The position numbers were made by a program, and so were the translations under genes. From contig JARFXM010000010.1 of assembly GCA_029532625.1 (NCBI GenBank), positions 1 to 64,000 on the forward strand: a stretch of DNA of 64,000 nt, given 5' to 3'. Below are positions 8,808 through 21,137 of this stretch, piece after piece (within the stretch, counting starts at the first letter, position 1; the number at the start of each line of letters is the position of its first letter). The notes under the pieces were generated by a model. That model was given only the letters and a program-made list of their open reading frames with translations, did not search any database and was not told the DNA's origin. Source of the DNA: Lomentospora prolificans. Lineage: Eukaryota > Ascomycota > Sordariomycetes > Microascales > Microascaceae.

Positions 8808-10645
8808 ATGGCGGACACCGAGGCGGCCCGAAGCATTCACCATGTTGATCTTGATGAAAAGAGTGATGAGAAGTCGCTGGCCAAGGGCCAAGGAATTGGC
8901 TACAGTCACCTGTTGACGGATGAGCAGGAGCTCTTCCTAAATAGGGTGCAGCCTGAAGAACAGGACAAGATCTTCCGCAAGGTACGACACCCTGAATTTC
9001 TGGCATTTGTGAAGAGCTGCTGACTGTCCATCGCAATCCAGGTCGACTGGCACGTTGTGCCCATGTTGACTCTTCTTTATCTCGCCTGCCATGTTGATCG
9101 GGCTAACATTGGTAATTGCATCGAAAGTACCATCTGTGGCGGATAACTCTAATGTGGTGCTAGGAAATGCAAAGATCGAGGGCTTAGAAGCGGATCTAAA
9201 TATGAAGGGCACAGACTACAACTTGATCGCTGCCATATTCTTTATTCCGTATCTGATTTTTGGCAAGTATCCGCGAGACTCTAAAACCGCTAGTTGTTGA
9301 CTGACAATTTATCTTACGCGTAGAGATGCCGAGCAACACCCTCCTTCTTCGATTCAACCGTCCATCGTATTACCTTGGCATAATCGTCACCGCATGGGGT
9401 CTTGTCATGACTTTTACAGGATTTGTACAGAATATGGGGAGCTTGGCAGCGTGCAGGGCTCTGCTGGGCTTCTTCGAGTATGGAAACCCGTCCCATCGGC
9501 GCGTATCAGACTGAGCCTGCTAACCTGCGCTTCCAGGTCTGGGTTTTTCCCGGCAGCCGTGTACCTCATCAGCAAATGGTATCCACCTAACCGGACTTAC
9601 TGGCGTGTTGCCATATTTTACTCTGCGAGTGCCGCTTCCGGAGCATTCTCTGGGCTTTTGGCTGCAGCCATCGCCCAGATGCATGGAGTCAAAGGGTTAG
9701 AAGGCTGGAGGTGGATCTTCATCCTCGAGGGAATCGCATCCGTGTTGATTGGAATCATGTGCTTCTTCTTCCTACCCGATTCCCCTTCGCTTTCGAGGTG
9801 GCTGACTCCGGAGGAGGCTCGGTTCCTCAACCTACTTCACGACGCCACAAGAGGCCGTATTGAAGTGGAAAAGAAGAAGGCGAACACCAGAACGACGTTG
9901 ATCAAGGTCGTTAAGGATTGGCAGTTATATGTCCACGCTCTCATTTTCAACGGAGTGGGCATTCCGCTTTATGGAGTTAAGTTCACGATGCCGCAAATTG
10001 TTAAGAACATGGGCTTCACGTCAACGACGGCCCAGCTGATGACTGCACCGTAAGAGCTTCCTCGCCTCGTTCAGGTTATTCATCCACACTAACCCAATCT
10101 AAAGGCCGTACGTGGTGGCTGCTCTGGCGTCTCTGTGTTGCGCATGGTTCTCCGACAAGTACCGATGGCGCATGCCGTTCATGGTCGGGCCGCAAATCAT
10201 AACACTTGTCGGATTCGCAATCCTCTACGTCGTCTCCGACAAACTCCAGGACAACATTGCGCTGGCGTACTTTTGTCTCTTTATCGTATGTGCAGGTACT
10301 TATCCCACCCTCCCAGGCATCAACTCGTGGTCGTCGGATAACCTCGCCGGCCCGGCAAAGCGAGCCATGGGTCTGGGATTCATGATCATGATGGGAAACA
10401 TGAGTGGATTCGGCGGCAGCTACATCTTCATCAACAAGGAGGCCCCCAAGTATCCTACCGCGTACGGCCTCTCACTTGGGCTGCTCTGCACGGCTATTGC
10501 GTCGTGTTTCGCGCTCGATTATGCGTACTGGACAATCAATAAGAGAAGGAATGCCATGTCACCGGAGGAGGTTTCTGCCAGGTACACAACCGAAGAGTTG
10601 AACGAGATGGGTGACCGCTCACCCCTATTTAGATATCAGTTATAA
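8808..10645 (+). CDS. MFS transporter, Dal5/allantoate-permease (anion:cation symporter) type
   Basis: Predicted six exons: 8808-8981, 9042-9111, 9164-9262, 9324-9477, 9537-10049, 10105-10645, giving 516 residues. All joins keep frame and rebuild family motifs: RKVDWHVVPMLTLLYL, HVDRANIGNAK, IFEMPSN, and LGFFESGFFPAAVYLISKWY across the fourth junction, then LMTAPPY. About 12 membrane segments are evident. The third intron (9263-9323) uses a GC-AG donor (GCAAGT); the others are GT-AG. The start ATG has context ATCACCATGG. Dal5-family carriers import organic anions such as allantoate, nicotinate or hydroxylated aromatic acids at the plasma membrane; the substrate here cannot be read from sequence. 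The nearby catabolic genes suggest an aromatic or heterocyclic acid. Confidence 0.9.
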
Positions 10646-11224
10646 CTATGAAATGGGCTTTTAAGGGTCCTGCACCTTCTGTTAGCTGCTGCTAACCCTA
10701 GATAGATGAGCTAGTACAGTGCATTCTCACTCCTCATGTTGGACACGAGTATGTCAGGTTTATTATAAAGATCATTATCTATTACCACGACCGCATACGC
10801 TGCGGGTTAGTGTTCGCTTACTAGGTTTGCAGTAACCTACATAAGTTGACAGCAGTTAAGATAATGAATATCCTCTTAGTAGATATTAAAGTGTCTATAA
10901 CAGTCTTTTAGGCGGAGATAGGATCGAGACTATCATTATCAATGATGGAGGAATAGGCGAACTGGTATTTTCTTTACTAATAGTTCTATAGAGATTTTAA
11001 GCTAACTCTCTCGCTGGATTCTCGTCATTAACGATCAAGGTATAGTAGTAATCTTTACTTCTTTCCATAGCCTCAAAAGAGCAGCTCTTAACAAACTGTT
11101 AATAATAGAATAGGATAGTAAACTTGAAAATCTACCCTGCTGTTCCAAACGTGAACTTGAAATCTCCAATCATCTGGTAATTCGAGTCTAATTAATTATG
11201 AGTTCAGTATTAAATTCTCTTATT
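10646..11224. other. Gene-free spacer
   Basis: AT-leaning non-coding DNA following the MFS gene. I see no reading frame with recognisable content; it may be further decayed transposon sequence adjoining the relic at 11225. Confidence 0.5.
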
Positions 11225-11625
11225 AATGAAGAAGTTATACTTAGAAGAAGACCTTTAGGTAGCTCCCAATGCTGTCACCAGGGGCCTTTCTACTAACCAA
11301 GTAGCCCAAGAATAGGGTATTCCAAAATCCACTATCAGGGGGGAATTGTCTTAAAGGCTATAAGCCAATAAATGAGACCTTTGCAAGCTTCCAGATACCT
11401 AATACAACCTAAGAAGCCCTGTTAACATCATGCATTCTGACCTAGTGAGCCCTAGGACTTCCTCCAACCTATGCTTAAGGGTTTCGCTCTAAGGATATTC
11501 AGGACCTAGTGAGACACCCAACCAATTAGAAAATGATGGATATGGGTGTTCTTAAGAAAGGATCCCTATATAAGGCCATTGGAAGAATAATATTGATTCT
11601 ATGTAGTAGATAAATAGTTCTAGAA
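11225..11625 (+). pseudogene. Relic of a Fot1/pogo-class DNA transposase (N-terminal part)
   Basis: Interrupted frames on the plus strand give the typical start of a Fot1/Tan1-like transposase: INEEVIL, AVTRGLS, VAQE-stop-GIPKSTI, then YKP-INETFASFQIPNTT and LVSPRTSS. Later NDGYGC and RIPI recall the second helix-turn-helix (CENP-B type). Stops and frame changes occur throughout and the DDE catalytic part is not visible. Many stops sit where CAA/CAG or TGG codons are expected, consistent with RIP. Confidence 0.7.
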
Positions 11626-11694
11626 CCGAGTAATCAGGCCCTTGTTTCAACACCTCAACTCCATGATAATAGTAATTCGTTATTTATTGCTAGT

Positions 11695-13842
11695 CTAATA
11701 ACTCCCATCGTATAGAGTGCTAGCGTCGACAGCCGAGAATAAAGAAATATCTTTGTCGAATGCATCAAATGTAAGGGTCCTAGGGGACATGGAGGGTGTG
11801 AGACCTGGTATAGTACCGAGATCGCATATTATGCGCAGGCTCTCATCGCTAAGGTCCATGAATCGCTGAGATTCATCAACTGAGCCTGCAGAATTATTAT
11901 GAGAAACATGGCAAGAGACGTTGACATCTGTGCTGACTGGCGTAGGACAGAGATCGAGTGGTTGGAAACCCTCTCCATCCTCTGGGAAAGTCGCGTTCTC
12001 TCTAGGTAGGTTCTGGGCCGTGGTATTGCCATGAATCGTACCAAAGAGCTTCCCGATAAGCATGCGCTGTCGCTCCATCTTGCCTCGTGCCCTTTTCTCT
12101 TGATACAAATCGCACGCCTCCTGGAGATTCACAACGATAGACAAGTTCCTCTTCGCAACTTCATCATGGTGGCTTAGGATGGCTAGAAGCGACCGTGCGC
12201 CTGTTAAACTCTTCTGAATGGGGAATATGCGGTCGAGATCTCCAAATTGTGCTAGCCCAAGGACCAACGCCGCGACGAACAATGAATTGACGACAAAGGG
12301 GAGTCGTTTAGGCAAGATATCAACTGTTGTTAACCCACGCAATACATCCACGGTGCGGACGGCTGAATCGACGCAGGCGTGGGCAAGAATCTTATCAGAT
12401 TCTGCATTGTCGTCTGGGCGTGTGGGTTGCCCAGCTTCAGAAACATACCTGGACATCGTCTGAATCAAGAACGGCCTCGAGAGAAGCATTATTGTCCAAT
12501 AGTAGGCTTCTTTGAGATGGTAGATTCCAAGGTTCGGGGCGCTTTTCCCTTCATCGGTATCTATTACGTCTCCAGGCTGGATATCGTCAACCGCCAACCC
12601 TTTTGTGTATGACTTTGCCCACTGACGATGGTGCTCGCTTATTCGCTCTAGGACATCTGTTGACACCATGCGTTTCGAGTATACTTGGGTAAGGATGTCT
12701 TCGAGGATGGCGCACAGGTCGTTGGAGGCGGAATAATCCGCCTCAGCGCTAGTATCCCGCGTCTCGCACGTAGATGGCGGGCGCCCGAGGGATGCGCTCA
12801 GAAAAAGATCGAGCACACGGACGACTTTCCATACCCGCTCCCTTAAAGCGTACTCGGATGATCCAAACAAAGCGTTTATGTCTCGTCGATGGATACCTAG
12901 CGCATAAGTGGCGCGCACTGCCAGCCCAAGGTACACGAATGCAGCGTTTCGTCTCGAGGCTCCGAGTAAATACATTGTGATGAGCAGGTTGGCTTGTATA
13001 GTAGAAATGCTGGGGTCTTCCATTATGCCTGCCATTGTTAAGAACCTCCCGTAGTTGAAATATTGTTCTGCAATGTCATCCCGATCCTCGGGGCATGTCT
13101 GTGCGCCGATGCTCAGGATAAGGAAGTAGATGGCACTCGTAGCTTGCTGCTCTGGTCCATCATCGGCCATCTCCAGCCATTCTGGCACGCGCTCCCTGAG
13201 TTCGTCTGCATTAAAGAGATTGAACACACAACTAGTTGCGCGCAGGTACCAGCGGAGAAAGCACTGAGCCTCGGCCTGTTGGGGGCGTTTAGGGGGCCGG
13301 TGAACCATATCAACGATCCAGTTTGATCGGCTTCGCGGCGTGGCCTCGACCAGGAGATGCCGTAGAGGGTCGTCTGCAAACATACATGGGCCAACGGATT
13401 GGCTAACCAAACGACGGATGACCTGGAGGAATGGCAAATTGCCCGCGTCGCCAATAAACATGAATTTGCCCCGACCGTCTCGGATCAGTCGCGACAACTG
13501 TGGAACGGGAGCCGAGCCAGAACCTTCGAGGACACGCGAAGACAACTTGCGTTTCCGTGTACCTGCACCATGCGGTGATTCGATGGACAAGCGGCTGGGA
13601 GACGTGGCCCTTGGCCACTCGTCGTGATTTGATTCACTTTGATGGTTAAATATACTCGTCGGACTAGCTATGGGCGTCAAGGCTCGTGGTGAGTGATCGA
13701 AGCTGCAGCTGTCACTAACGCCGCGAGTGGTACACCGTCCACAGGGCAGATGGCCGTCGCAGCGCTCCTTGCGACGCTTACAGCTACTGCAAGCCTTGGC
13801 ACACCTACGACGCTCGCTGTGTTTCACCTTTCGAGTAGGCAT
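11695..13842 (-). CDS. Zn2Cys6 fungal-specific transcription factor
   Basis: Single-exon, 715-residue protein. The N-terminus is basic. A complete Zn2Cys6 cluster lies at about 14-45: CAKACSSCKRRKERCDG, then LPCGRC and DSC. A Ser/Pro-rich linker follows, then IRDGRGKFMFIGDAGNLPF, a motif common in one class of fungal regulators. The middle homology region follows with LTMAGIMEDPS, LLGASRRNAAFVYLGLAVRATYALGIHRRD and VWKVVRVLDLFLSASLGRPP. Nuclear, DNA binding to CGG-containing sites is expected. It sits about 3 kb from the monooxygenase gene and is a good candidate regulator of the catabolic block, which is an inference from position only. Confidence 0.93.
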   Translation of the reverse strand: MPTRKVKHSERRRCAKACSSCKRRKERCDGHLPCGRCTTRGVSDSCSFDHSPRALTPIASPTSIFNHQSESNHDEWPRATSPSRLSIESPHGAGTRKRKLSSRVLEGSGSAPVPQLSRLIRDGRGKFMFIGDAGNLPFLQVIRRLVSQSVGPCMFADDPLRHLLVEATPRSRSNWIVDMVHRPPKRPQQAEAQCFLRWYLRATSCVFNLFNADELRERVPEWLEMADDGPEQQATSAIYFLILSIGAQTCPEDRDDIAEQYFNYGRFLTMAGIMEDPSISTIQANLLITMYLLGASRRNAAFVYLGLAVRATYALGIHRRDINALFGSSEYALRERVWKVVRVLDLFLSASLGRPPSTCETRDTSAEADYSASNDLCAILEDILTQVYSKRMVSTDVLERISEHHRQWAKSYTKGLAVDDIQPGDVIDTDEGKSAPNLGIYHLKEAYYWTIMLLSRPFLIQTMSRYVSEAGQPTRPDDNAESDKILAHACVDSAVRTVDVLRGLTTVDILPKRLPFVVNSLFVAALVLGLAQFGDLDRIFPIQKSLTGARSLLAILSHHDEVAKRNLSIVVNLQEACDLYQEKRARGKMERQRMLIGKLFGTIHGNTTAQNLPRENATFPEDGEGFQPLDLCPTPVSTDVNVSCHVSHNNSAGSVDESQRFMDLSDESLRIICDLGTIPGLTPSMSPRTLTFDAFDKDISLFSAVDASTLYDGSY

Positions 13843-16586
13843 TCTTCTCTTTCCCTTTCTTCGTTTCCAGACGGCCGGTGAAGCATGAAGAGAACCCTAT
13901 CGACGATATTGAGCGAAGGCTCCAGAAGACGAGGGGTGTTGAGAGGCGATTGACTTGGAGTTGGAAAGAGCACAACGAAGCGGGGTCCTCAGGGGGCGAC
14001 TGCGTAGGCTGGTAAGTTAGGACGGAGTGGGCCTAAGGAAGATCTTGGCTGATGAACTCTGGGGTAGGCCAGGAAAAGTCTGCTGGTGCTAGAGAATAAT
14101 AGCGCACTTGAGCGCCGAGGCGCTGAGCCAGGTTCACGCCGCATCATCGCTCCAGAACGGCCGCCACTTTGAATCTGTTAGCGCGAAGGTGGTTTTACTT
14201 TTCAGTGTTCACTTACTTATTTTGACTAGTTGCGGGGTCAAGGCTAGCATTTCCCCGCAAGCCGTGGGCTGGCTATTGTAGAATCGCTGCACTTCTTCGG
14301 TACCATCACCTCCAATTCTATTGGCCATCTTCGTGGCCTTTGTGTAGAGGAATCCGGGGTTCGGCCTTGGATGCACGATCATCTTCACGAGCTGGCACGT
14401 GAGAAATCAGATGGCTTCCTTGGTCTAGTTACCAATCATCATGGGTACGAAAAATAGTATACACGTACATAGGTTGCAAAGCATTGCCCTTGCAGTCGCA
14501 AACCCGGTCCAATCCTAAACGCTGGCTAGACCGTCGGCCGAGACGCAAGCAAAGCATGGAGTCAGCGTGGCGTTCAATAGGTTCACGCTCGACGTCTTGA
14601 CCCCATCCACCTAATACCTCAACTACAAGATTGACAACTGCCTTTCTTTTTTTCTCTTGGTTCTTTTTTTTTTTTTTTCCCTTTTTTTTTTTTTTTTTTA
14701 CTTTAGCAAATTCACGAAGAAGAGTTCAATTACGATGTTCATTTCGGAATTTCGATGGCTGTTTTGCGTTCCCAGATGGATATGACAACAATCGGGATGA
14801 TGGTGCGTAAGCCTTGAATGGGGCGTGAGGAGTTTCCGGAAATTCGGAATTCAGGGATGGGCGCGCAGCCATCGGCAAACGGCCGCTTTCGGGGGCCACT
14901 CGGATATCGGGTCACCCCATCGATACCCGGTTTCCGATGCAAGAAAATGGGGCCTCGCCAGCGCCTTTGAGGATCGGCTGATCGCCAACCCATAGACAGT
15001 TACTACCAAAGTCTAAACGGCAAATGGCCCTCGCATGGTAGCGTGGAAGTTTAGGATCGACCGCCGCTCGCCCGCGACTTCCTGGATATTCATCTTACGA
15101 CCAGTTTACTTGGAATTTGAAACGTGTACTAGTAATAAGCGGTGCCGAATCGAACATATATCACATGACAAGGTAACTCTGCGATGTGGCAAGAGCTGGT
15201 GGGTGCGCTGTTTCCGAGTGGGGCGTGATTGTGGAGCAAGGGCAAAGCCCCTGCTTAGGTAGTTTTCTCGGGAGTTAATACTGGTTTTGGTGGCGAGTGT
15301 AAATTTGATTTATTTGTAATGAAAAAGTTTTTGCATACTTATTGAGGCGTGAGAGGCCGATATGAAAGCTGGGTGTAGCACTAAAAGGGTCGCATTGAAT
15401 AGAAGCGTCTTCACATTCGTTGGAGTCGAGAACGACAGTCGAGGTACGGCCATGGACAGCAAGGGCTGGCAACCGTGCCTGTATGATGTTACATACAAGT
15501 TAATGCTGGCCCCTCACAGTCAGCGCATGCTGGTGTTAACGCTACAGTGTGGCCAGTCGGAGACTACCGACACATTCAAACAAGGATTATTAACTGCCGC
15601 GAGGGGTATCACCAGCAGGTATAATGCCACGGATGGCCAACTCTCAGCCCCTAGAATAGGTTTTTCGATGAAGCCACTTATTGGAATTCAGAAGCCTGGA
15701 GTGCAGACGACGTGTGGTCCGTAATGACAGCAGCAGGTACCTTGGATGACTTGAGCTAAAGCGATAACATCCACGGATGCCAGTACTTCATGCGAATAGC
15801 AGCACAATCGTTCTAAAATTTCAGCGAGGCGACCCCATGCTACCTTAGTAAAGAGATTAATAGCCTGGCGGTGCGCAACCAAGACTTCACCAGCAGGACC
15901 GTCATGTACTAGGTAGTCTAAGAGCAGCACTTTCGTATGATATAAATATGTCTCTACTAGATTTTCAGTATTCTCAGCACCGTCAAGACCACATTAAAGT
16001 TTTACAACTTTGATAGCTATTTAGTGACCACCAATAATGACGAATATCTATCCACCTGCTATATACATTCGACGTTTCATGCGACAATTCCTTAACCTAG
16101 GACTTACGTATAGACAAGACGTTGAATTCGCGTAGTTTAAGTCACCAAAAATTCTGGTATCTTTGTTGTCTGTAACCAATAGCAGCCATGTCCAAACTCA
16201 CATATCGGTGGAACATTAGTATCTGCTGCGAAGCTGCATATTGTGAGTAGAGAAGAGCGGTTCGGCGTCATTTACACTAAAGGGGAGAGATAATTCTTGA
16301 ATGCGTACCCTGTTCACAATTACTCCTCACTTATTATCGGCTATCGAATTTCGGCAGTGAGGCGCGTCGGGTGGTGGCTGTTTGATCGATCAGCTTCTCC
16401 ACCTTAGCGAGAGGGTGTTCAGATTGATATTAGTAGTAATGATCTGCAGTCACGGTGCCCGAGTCCCGATGCGGTTTACTGCGGTTTATAAAACTTGGTA
16501 TGGAACTGTACCTGTCAAGTGCCGTCAGTCAAGTACGGGCTACCCCATTTCACTTGCGCCGTTGCGATACACCCCGCATTCCTAAG
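13843..16586. other. Gene-poor region with homopyrimidine tract
   Basis: About 2.7 kb without a supportable gene. It contains a strong pyrimidine tract at about 14641-14699 (T runs broken by C) that could be promoter-related for the regulator or a neutral expansion. A minus-strand open stretch at 15688-15930 reads smoothly (LLLDYLVHDGPAGEVLVAHR) but has no identified family and no clear gene structure; it may be a relic. Confidence 0.5.
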
Positions 16587-16601
16587 CCCCGGAAGCCGGG
16601 G
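16587..16601. promoter_or_regulatory. CGG-N3-CCG palindrome, candidate Zn2Cys6 binding site
   Basis: CCCCGGAAGCCGGGG is a perfect 6-bp-arm palindrome with an AAG spacer, 187 bp upstream of the monooxygenase start. It contains CGG-AAG-CCG, the inverted-triplet layout bound by many Zn2Cys6 dimers. Binding is inferred. Confidence 0.45.
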
Positions 16602-16787
16602 TAAGAGACTTTCGGGTGAGGCTTCAAATTGTCCGAAACCCATCGGCTTCCTGTCATGGGTTAGAGCAGATAAAAAGGAGGTAGCCTCTCAAAGAGCGAG
16701 CCAAATCCAAAAGTTAGCAAGGCATCTCAAGACGTGTCCAACCCCGCCACGCTGTTCTTTTCAGAGATTGTAATATACATCGAAACA

Positions 16788-19084
16788 ATGATTTCACAGC
16801 AAATGCCAGTTGATCATGTTGATGTCCTCATCGTTGGGGCTGGTCCTGCGGGACTTATGCTAGCGACGTGGATGGCGCAGTGCGGAATCAAGACTCGGAT
16901 TGTTGACAAGAGAGGAACAAAGGTGAGAGCTTCCGGAACCCTTTTGTGCGTGTTCCATCTTAACATGACATAGGTTTTCAACGGCCAGGCAGACGGGCTT
17001 CAGTGCCGTATGCTTGAGATTCTAGACTCTTTCGGCATTGGCCATCGAGCTTGGAGGGAGGCGAACCATATGGTTGAGATTTGCTTTTGGAATCCAGACG
17101 AGACCGGTCTCATTCGAAGGAGCGGCCGTATTCCTGATACAATCCCTGGAATCAGTCGCTTTCAGCAGGTTGTCTTACACCAGGGTCGCATCGAACGCTT
17201 CTTCCTTGACTTTATCGAGGGTAGTAGCCCGATCCGAGTTGAGCGTGGTGTCCTACCAACGACACTAGAATTTGACGAGTCTGCGGCAGAGGATACGGAT
17301 GCTTATCCGGTGACTGTCACTCTTCGCCACTTATCCGAAGAGGAAGCGACCCCCAAGCAAGCCTCCACTGCTGCCAATGGATCATCCGTCCAAGACGGGC
17401 TGTTTCGCTCCAACCTTGCCCCCGACGATACAGCTGAGCTACTTAGGTCTTCGGAATTAAGCGCCAAGGCCAACACGGAGGAGGTTGTGAAGGCGAAATA
17501 CGTCGTCGGCGCGGACGGCGCCCATTCCTGGGTTCGAAAAGAGCTTGGATTCTCTCTGGAGGGTGATAGCACCGACTATGTTTGGGGTGTCCTTGATATT
17601 GTTCCGATTACCGACTTTCCTGATATCCGCATGAGGTGCGCCATCCATTCTGCAACCTCAGGTAGTGTGATGGTTATCCCCCGTGAGAACAAACTTGTCC
17701 GACTTTACATACAAATGACCACTCAAGAAAGGAAGGAAGGGGGAAATGGGAGGGTGGATCGCTCTACAATCACCCCCGAGCTTATCCTTCAGTCTGCACA
17801 GAAGATCATGGCACCGTATAAGATTTCCTATCGAAGGCTTGACTGGTGGACGGCGTACCAGATTGGTCAGAGGGTCGGAACACATTTCTCAGCTAAAGAG
17901 CGAATTTTCTTGGCAGGTGATGCCGTTCACACTCACAGGTAAGCCATGCCCTCAAGCGACACGCGTCGTGGTTTTCAGGCTAGCTGATAAAATACTACGA
18001 CCAGCCCCAAGGCGGGTCAGGGAATGAATGTCAGCATGCAGGATGGTATGTATCAATGCCCTATAAACTCTTGTGTCAAGGTTCACCGACTAAGCCGATC
18101 AACATTAGCGTACAACCTGGGATGGAAGATAGCCAATGTTGTCAAGGGCCTATCAGATCGCTCAATCCTCAAGTCATATGAGGTTGAGAGAAGCCGAATC
18201 GCGCACGACCTTATCAATTTCGACCGCAAGTTTTCGAGGCTCTTCTCTGGACGACCAGCCCGTGACGTTATGGACGAGGAAGGAATTAGTTTAACAGAGT
18301 TTAAGAAGGCTTTTGAGAAAGGCAATCTTTTTGCTAGTGGCATTGGTACGTGACATCCAGGAAACCGTGGCGTGCATTGAGATTACTGACAACTTGGGCC
18401 TTAGCTGTTCATTATGAGGCAAGCAATATTGTTTCCGATGTCAAGAACGCTAAGGAAAGGGTTAATGGCGACAAATCCAAGACGCTGCCCGCGGTGACCA
18501 GTGATGAGTCGCTTGCGAGCAAGTTGACTGTCGGTATGAGGATCCCAAGTGTCAAGGTTCTCAGTCAATCCGACGCCAGGCCCTGGCATTTCCAAGAGTT
18601 GCTACCCAGTAACGGTGCCTGGAGGATCGTTTTATTTGCGGGCGATGTGCGAGATTCCGAGCAAAAGCAGAGGTTGCAGACACTCTGTGACAGACTGTCG
18701 GAAGCGGACTCACTCCTCCGGCGCTTCACACCTGCTGATGGTAGGTACGACTCGGTTATTGAGGTCCTCACGGTACATGCTGCCTCGAGGACCGAGTTGA
18801 CAATTTTCGACTTCCCCGAGGTCCTGAGGCCATACGATGAGGTGGATGGCTGGGACTACAACAAGATATATGTCGATGATTTGTCGTACCATGAAGGACA
18901 TGGTCAGATTTACGAGGAATTTGGCATTGATCGTACGAAGGGATGCGCTGTTGTTCTCCGACCGGACCAGTATATATCTTACATCGGTCCGCTGGATGAT
19001 TACGAGTCCATGGACAAGTTCTTCTCTGCCTTCATGATCCCTCAGGCTACATCAAGCAAGGGAAACATCGTCGTATCCCAATAG
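16788..19084 (+). CDS. FAD-dependent phenol 2-monooxygenase-like aromatic hydroxylase
   Basis: Predicted five exons: 16788-16922, 16974-17938, 18005-18045, 18109-18345, 18405-19084, 685 residues. The FAD GxGxxG motif is GAGPAGLMLA near residue 17. The DG motif is VVGADGAHSWVRKELGF. The GD motif GDAVHTHSPKAGQGMNVSMQD is rebuilt across the second and third introns, and AYNLGWK follows. The C-terminal third matches the thioredoxin-fold domain of phenol hydroxylases. Length fits that family. Members add a hydroxyl ortho to a phenol using NADPH and O2, giving a catechol or hydroxyquinol. The ring-cleavage dioxygenase gene lies 2 kb downstream. The exact substrate (phenol, salicylate, 3-hydroxybenzoate or a resorcinol) is open. 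Confidence 0.92.
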
Positions 19085-21137
19085 GTTAACACTTTTAAAC
19101 ACTAAGACGGGTTGTTTTGTTTTCTTGAGAGCCACGAGCTGCACTGCAATGTACATAATTGAGATGAAAATAAGAAATGCGTTACAGGCATACATAAAGG
19201 CTTTGAATCTGTCATAGGCCTATATAAAAGTGTCCACGGAAATATGTAAGCTAGCATTCGTCCAGTTATGGGGACTGCAACGCCCATTACTTACACCTTA
19301 AAGGCCATGATTTTACCCTCGTAATATCTAGAGACCTTAAGTATATATTATTCACCTACCGATACAAATTATTGGTTTTGAAGGGGAAGGCGTTATTCAA
19401 GCTTTGTAGATATCATAAAAAGTAGAAAAGCTGAGGGGCTCGTACCTTGCGTTATAGGCTTACTATTTGGACCTTCTAAAAATAAGATACTAAGTCTGCA
19501 ACTGATTAGCGCCTTCGGGCGGCCCGACGATGGAGGCGTCAGCCTTACACGCCCTGCGCGGCAACTTGGAGATACTATCAGCGGCCTACGTTGTGAGGTT
19601 TCCGGAGTAAGGGTTGTTTATGTTGCTTCCTTCCGAGGGGATGCTCCTTAGCGAGGGTAGACGGTCATAGTCTGTTAATCCATTTTTCTATTGTACTATG
19701 CTCCTGTCCTGTCTCCACGACTTCCGGGATCTAGGCTCCTACACTACTCCATCGGTAAAGTGCTAACCCCATGGGGTATCCTGGTTGGTGAAGGCTCCAC
19801 TGAGCGCCATCCCAAAAAACGGTTGAGGTCTACTAGACTAAACGCTAATAAGAATAATGATCACTCACATGTGCTCTTGGCTTGAGGTACGTGACCATGA
19901 TGGACAGAGATGATATTTCATTAACAATACACTAGTGTGATGGGCCTTAGCTTCAGCTTGGGCGGTACTCAGCTAGTTTCCGGAAGGAGTGCTGGACAGC
20001 CACATGGCTATTCCAGCGGTATCTTATCAGCTAGTATGGGGCAGGCCCTGGCAACCAAATGCAGTACTGCCACGGGGTGGATTGGAGTATCGGAGGGCAC
20101 TGATATCGCATTGAAAGACTTGCTAGATTGCTTGGTGGTAGGAGGTCCCCAATTGGTGGCAACTACTATTTTGGCGGATTTTCTGCTCAGCAGTCAGATT
20201 CTGATATCCTCACCGAGCTTCAGAACATCATTACTAGTGTACAGCATTTGCCGACTTGAGAACACCGTGGCCTAGCATATTTTGAAGATGCGATTTGGAC
20301 TTGGCAGTGGGCAAGTGATAGATTGTCTCCTATAATCGGTAGCTGGCTTGCCGCCTTAACTTAAGGCATATTCAGGCATATCGCAACCTTCAATAGATTT
20401 TTTACACTCTTCTCGTCGGTACGTAAGAGTGGGAGCGGTGACAAACCTTTTACAGCAACCATGAAATGGGGCTCAATCAAGACCTAAAGCTACGTGACAA
20501 ACTTCTTCTGGAGTAGGGAGTACATGGCCGACGATTAACAAGCCTGGGATTATTCCGAAGCTCTCCAGGCTGCGAGCAGGCAATCAACTTTGGAAAAATC
20601 GAAGTTGACCCAGCCTGGAATTCGGACGGCCAATGGAACCAAGAAAAATCTCGATATACCTGTCTGCGCTGACGCCTTCGGTGTGAGCTTTTCCATCTTA
20701 GGATCGCGTTGGAAGAGGCCTGGTCGGGCTTGCAGATCAAGAGCAATAATATGATCTACAAGTATATATCGACGTTTTTCGATGACCTTTCTAGAAACAA
20801 GACTATAGATATTAGTACCCTTTTAAAGAGAAGTCTTGACATCTTGTGTTCTAGGATTTACTAAAGGTATCGAGGTTTACATAGCTATAGGATAGATCCC
20901 TGCTCACCCATTTTTTCTACGAAATATGCACACACGAAACCGGCTGAGTTGCGGCAGGTCTCAAGGTAGAGTAAGGCGATGAATTAGAGCGAAGATTCAG
21001 GCTGCGTTGTCGCGAAATAATAAGGCTTGCGATGAAGGGGCTGAACCCGATATCGGGCATTTTGGCAATCTTAATACATTGTGTACAAAATTCGACTAGA
21101 TTTGAATAACTTTTCGCTAAAATTGCATTCGTTAAAC
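19085..21137. other. Gene-free region, possible decayed coding DNA
   Basis: Two kilobases between convergent genes. Partial frames at 19937-20275 and 20477-20746 can be read, and pieces such as SPIGGNYYFGGFSAQQ in another frame look protein-like. They are interrupted and match no family I recognise. They may be the remains of a lost pathway gene. Confidence 0.4.

Noticed and set aside
14739..14993. 84-codon minus-strand frame next to a pyrimidine tract
   Set aside because: No motif, no promoter context and biased composition.
15688..15930. Minus-strand frame resembling the C-terminal part of a protein
   Set aside because: Reads smoothly but no start, splice context or family; kept only as a remark.
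19937..20275. Possible gene of 112 codons after the monooxygenase
   Set aside because: Composition is protein-like but another frame is equally good, and there is no family match or intron signal.
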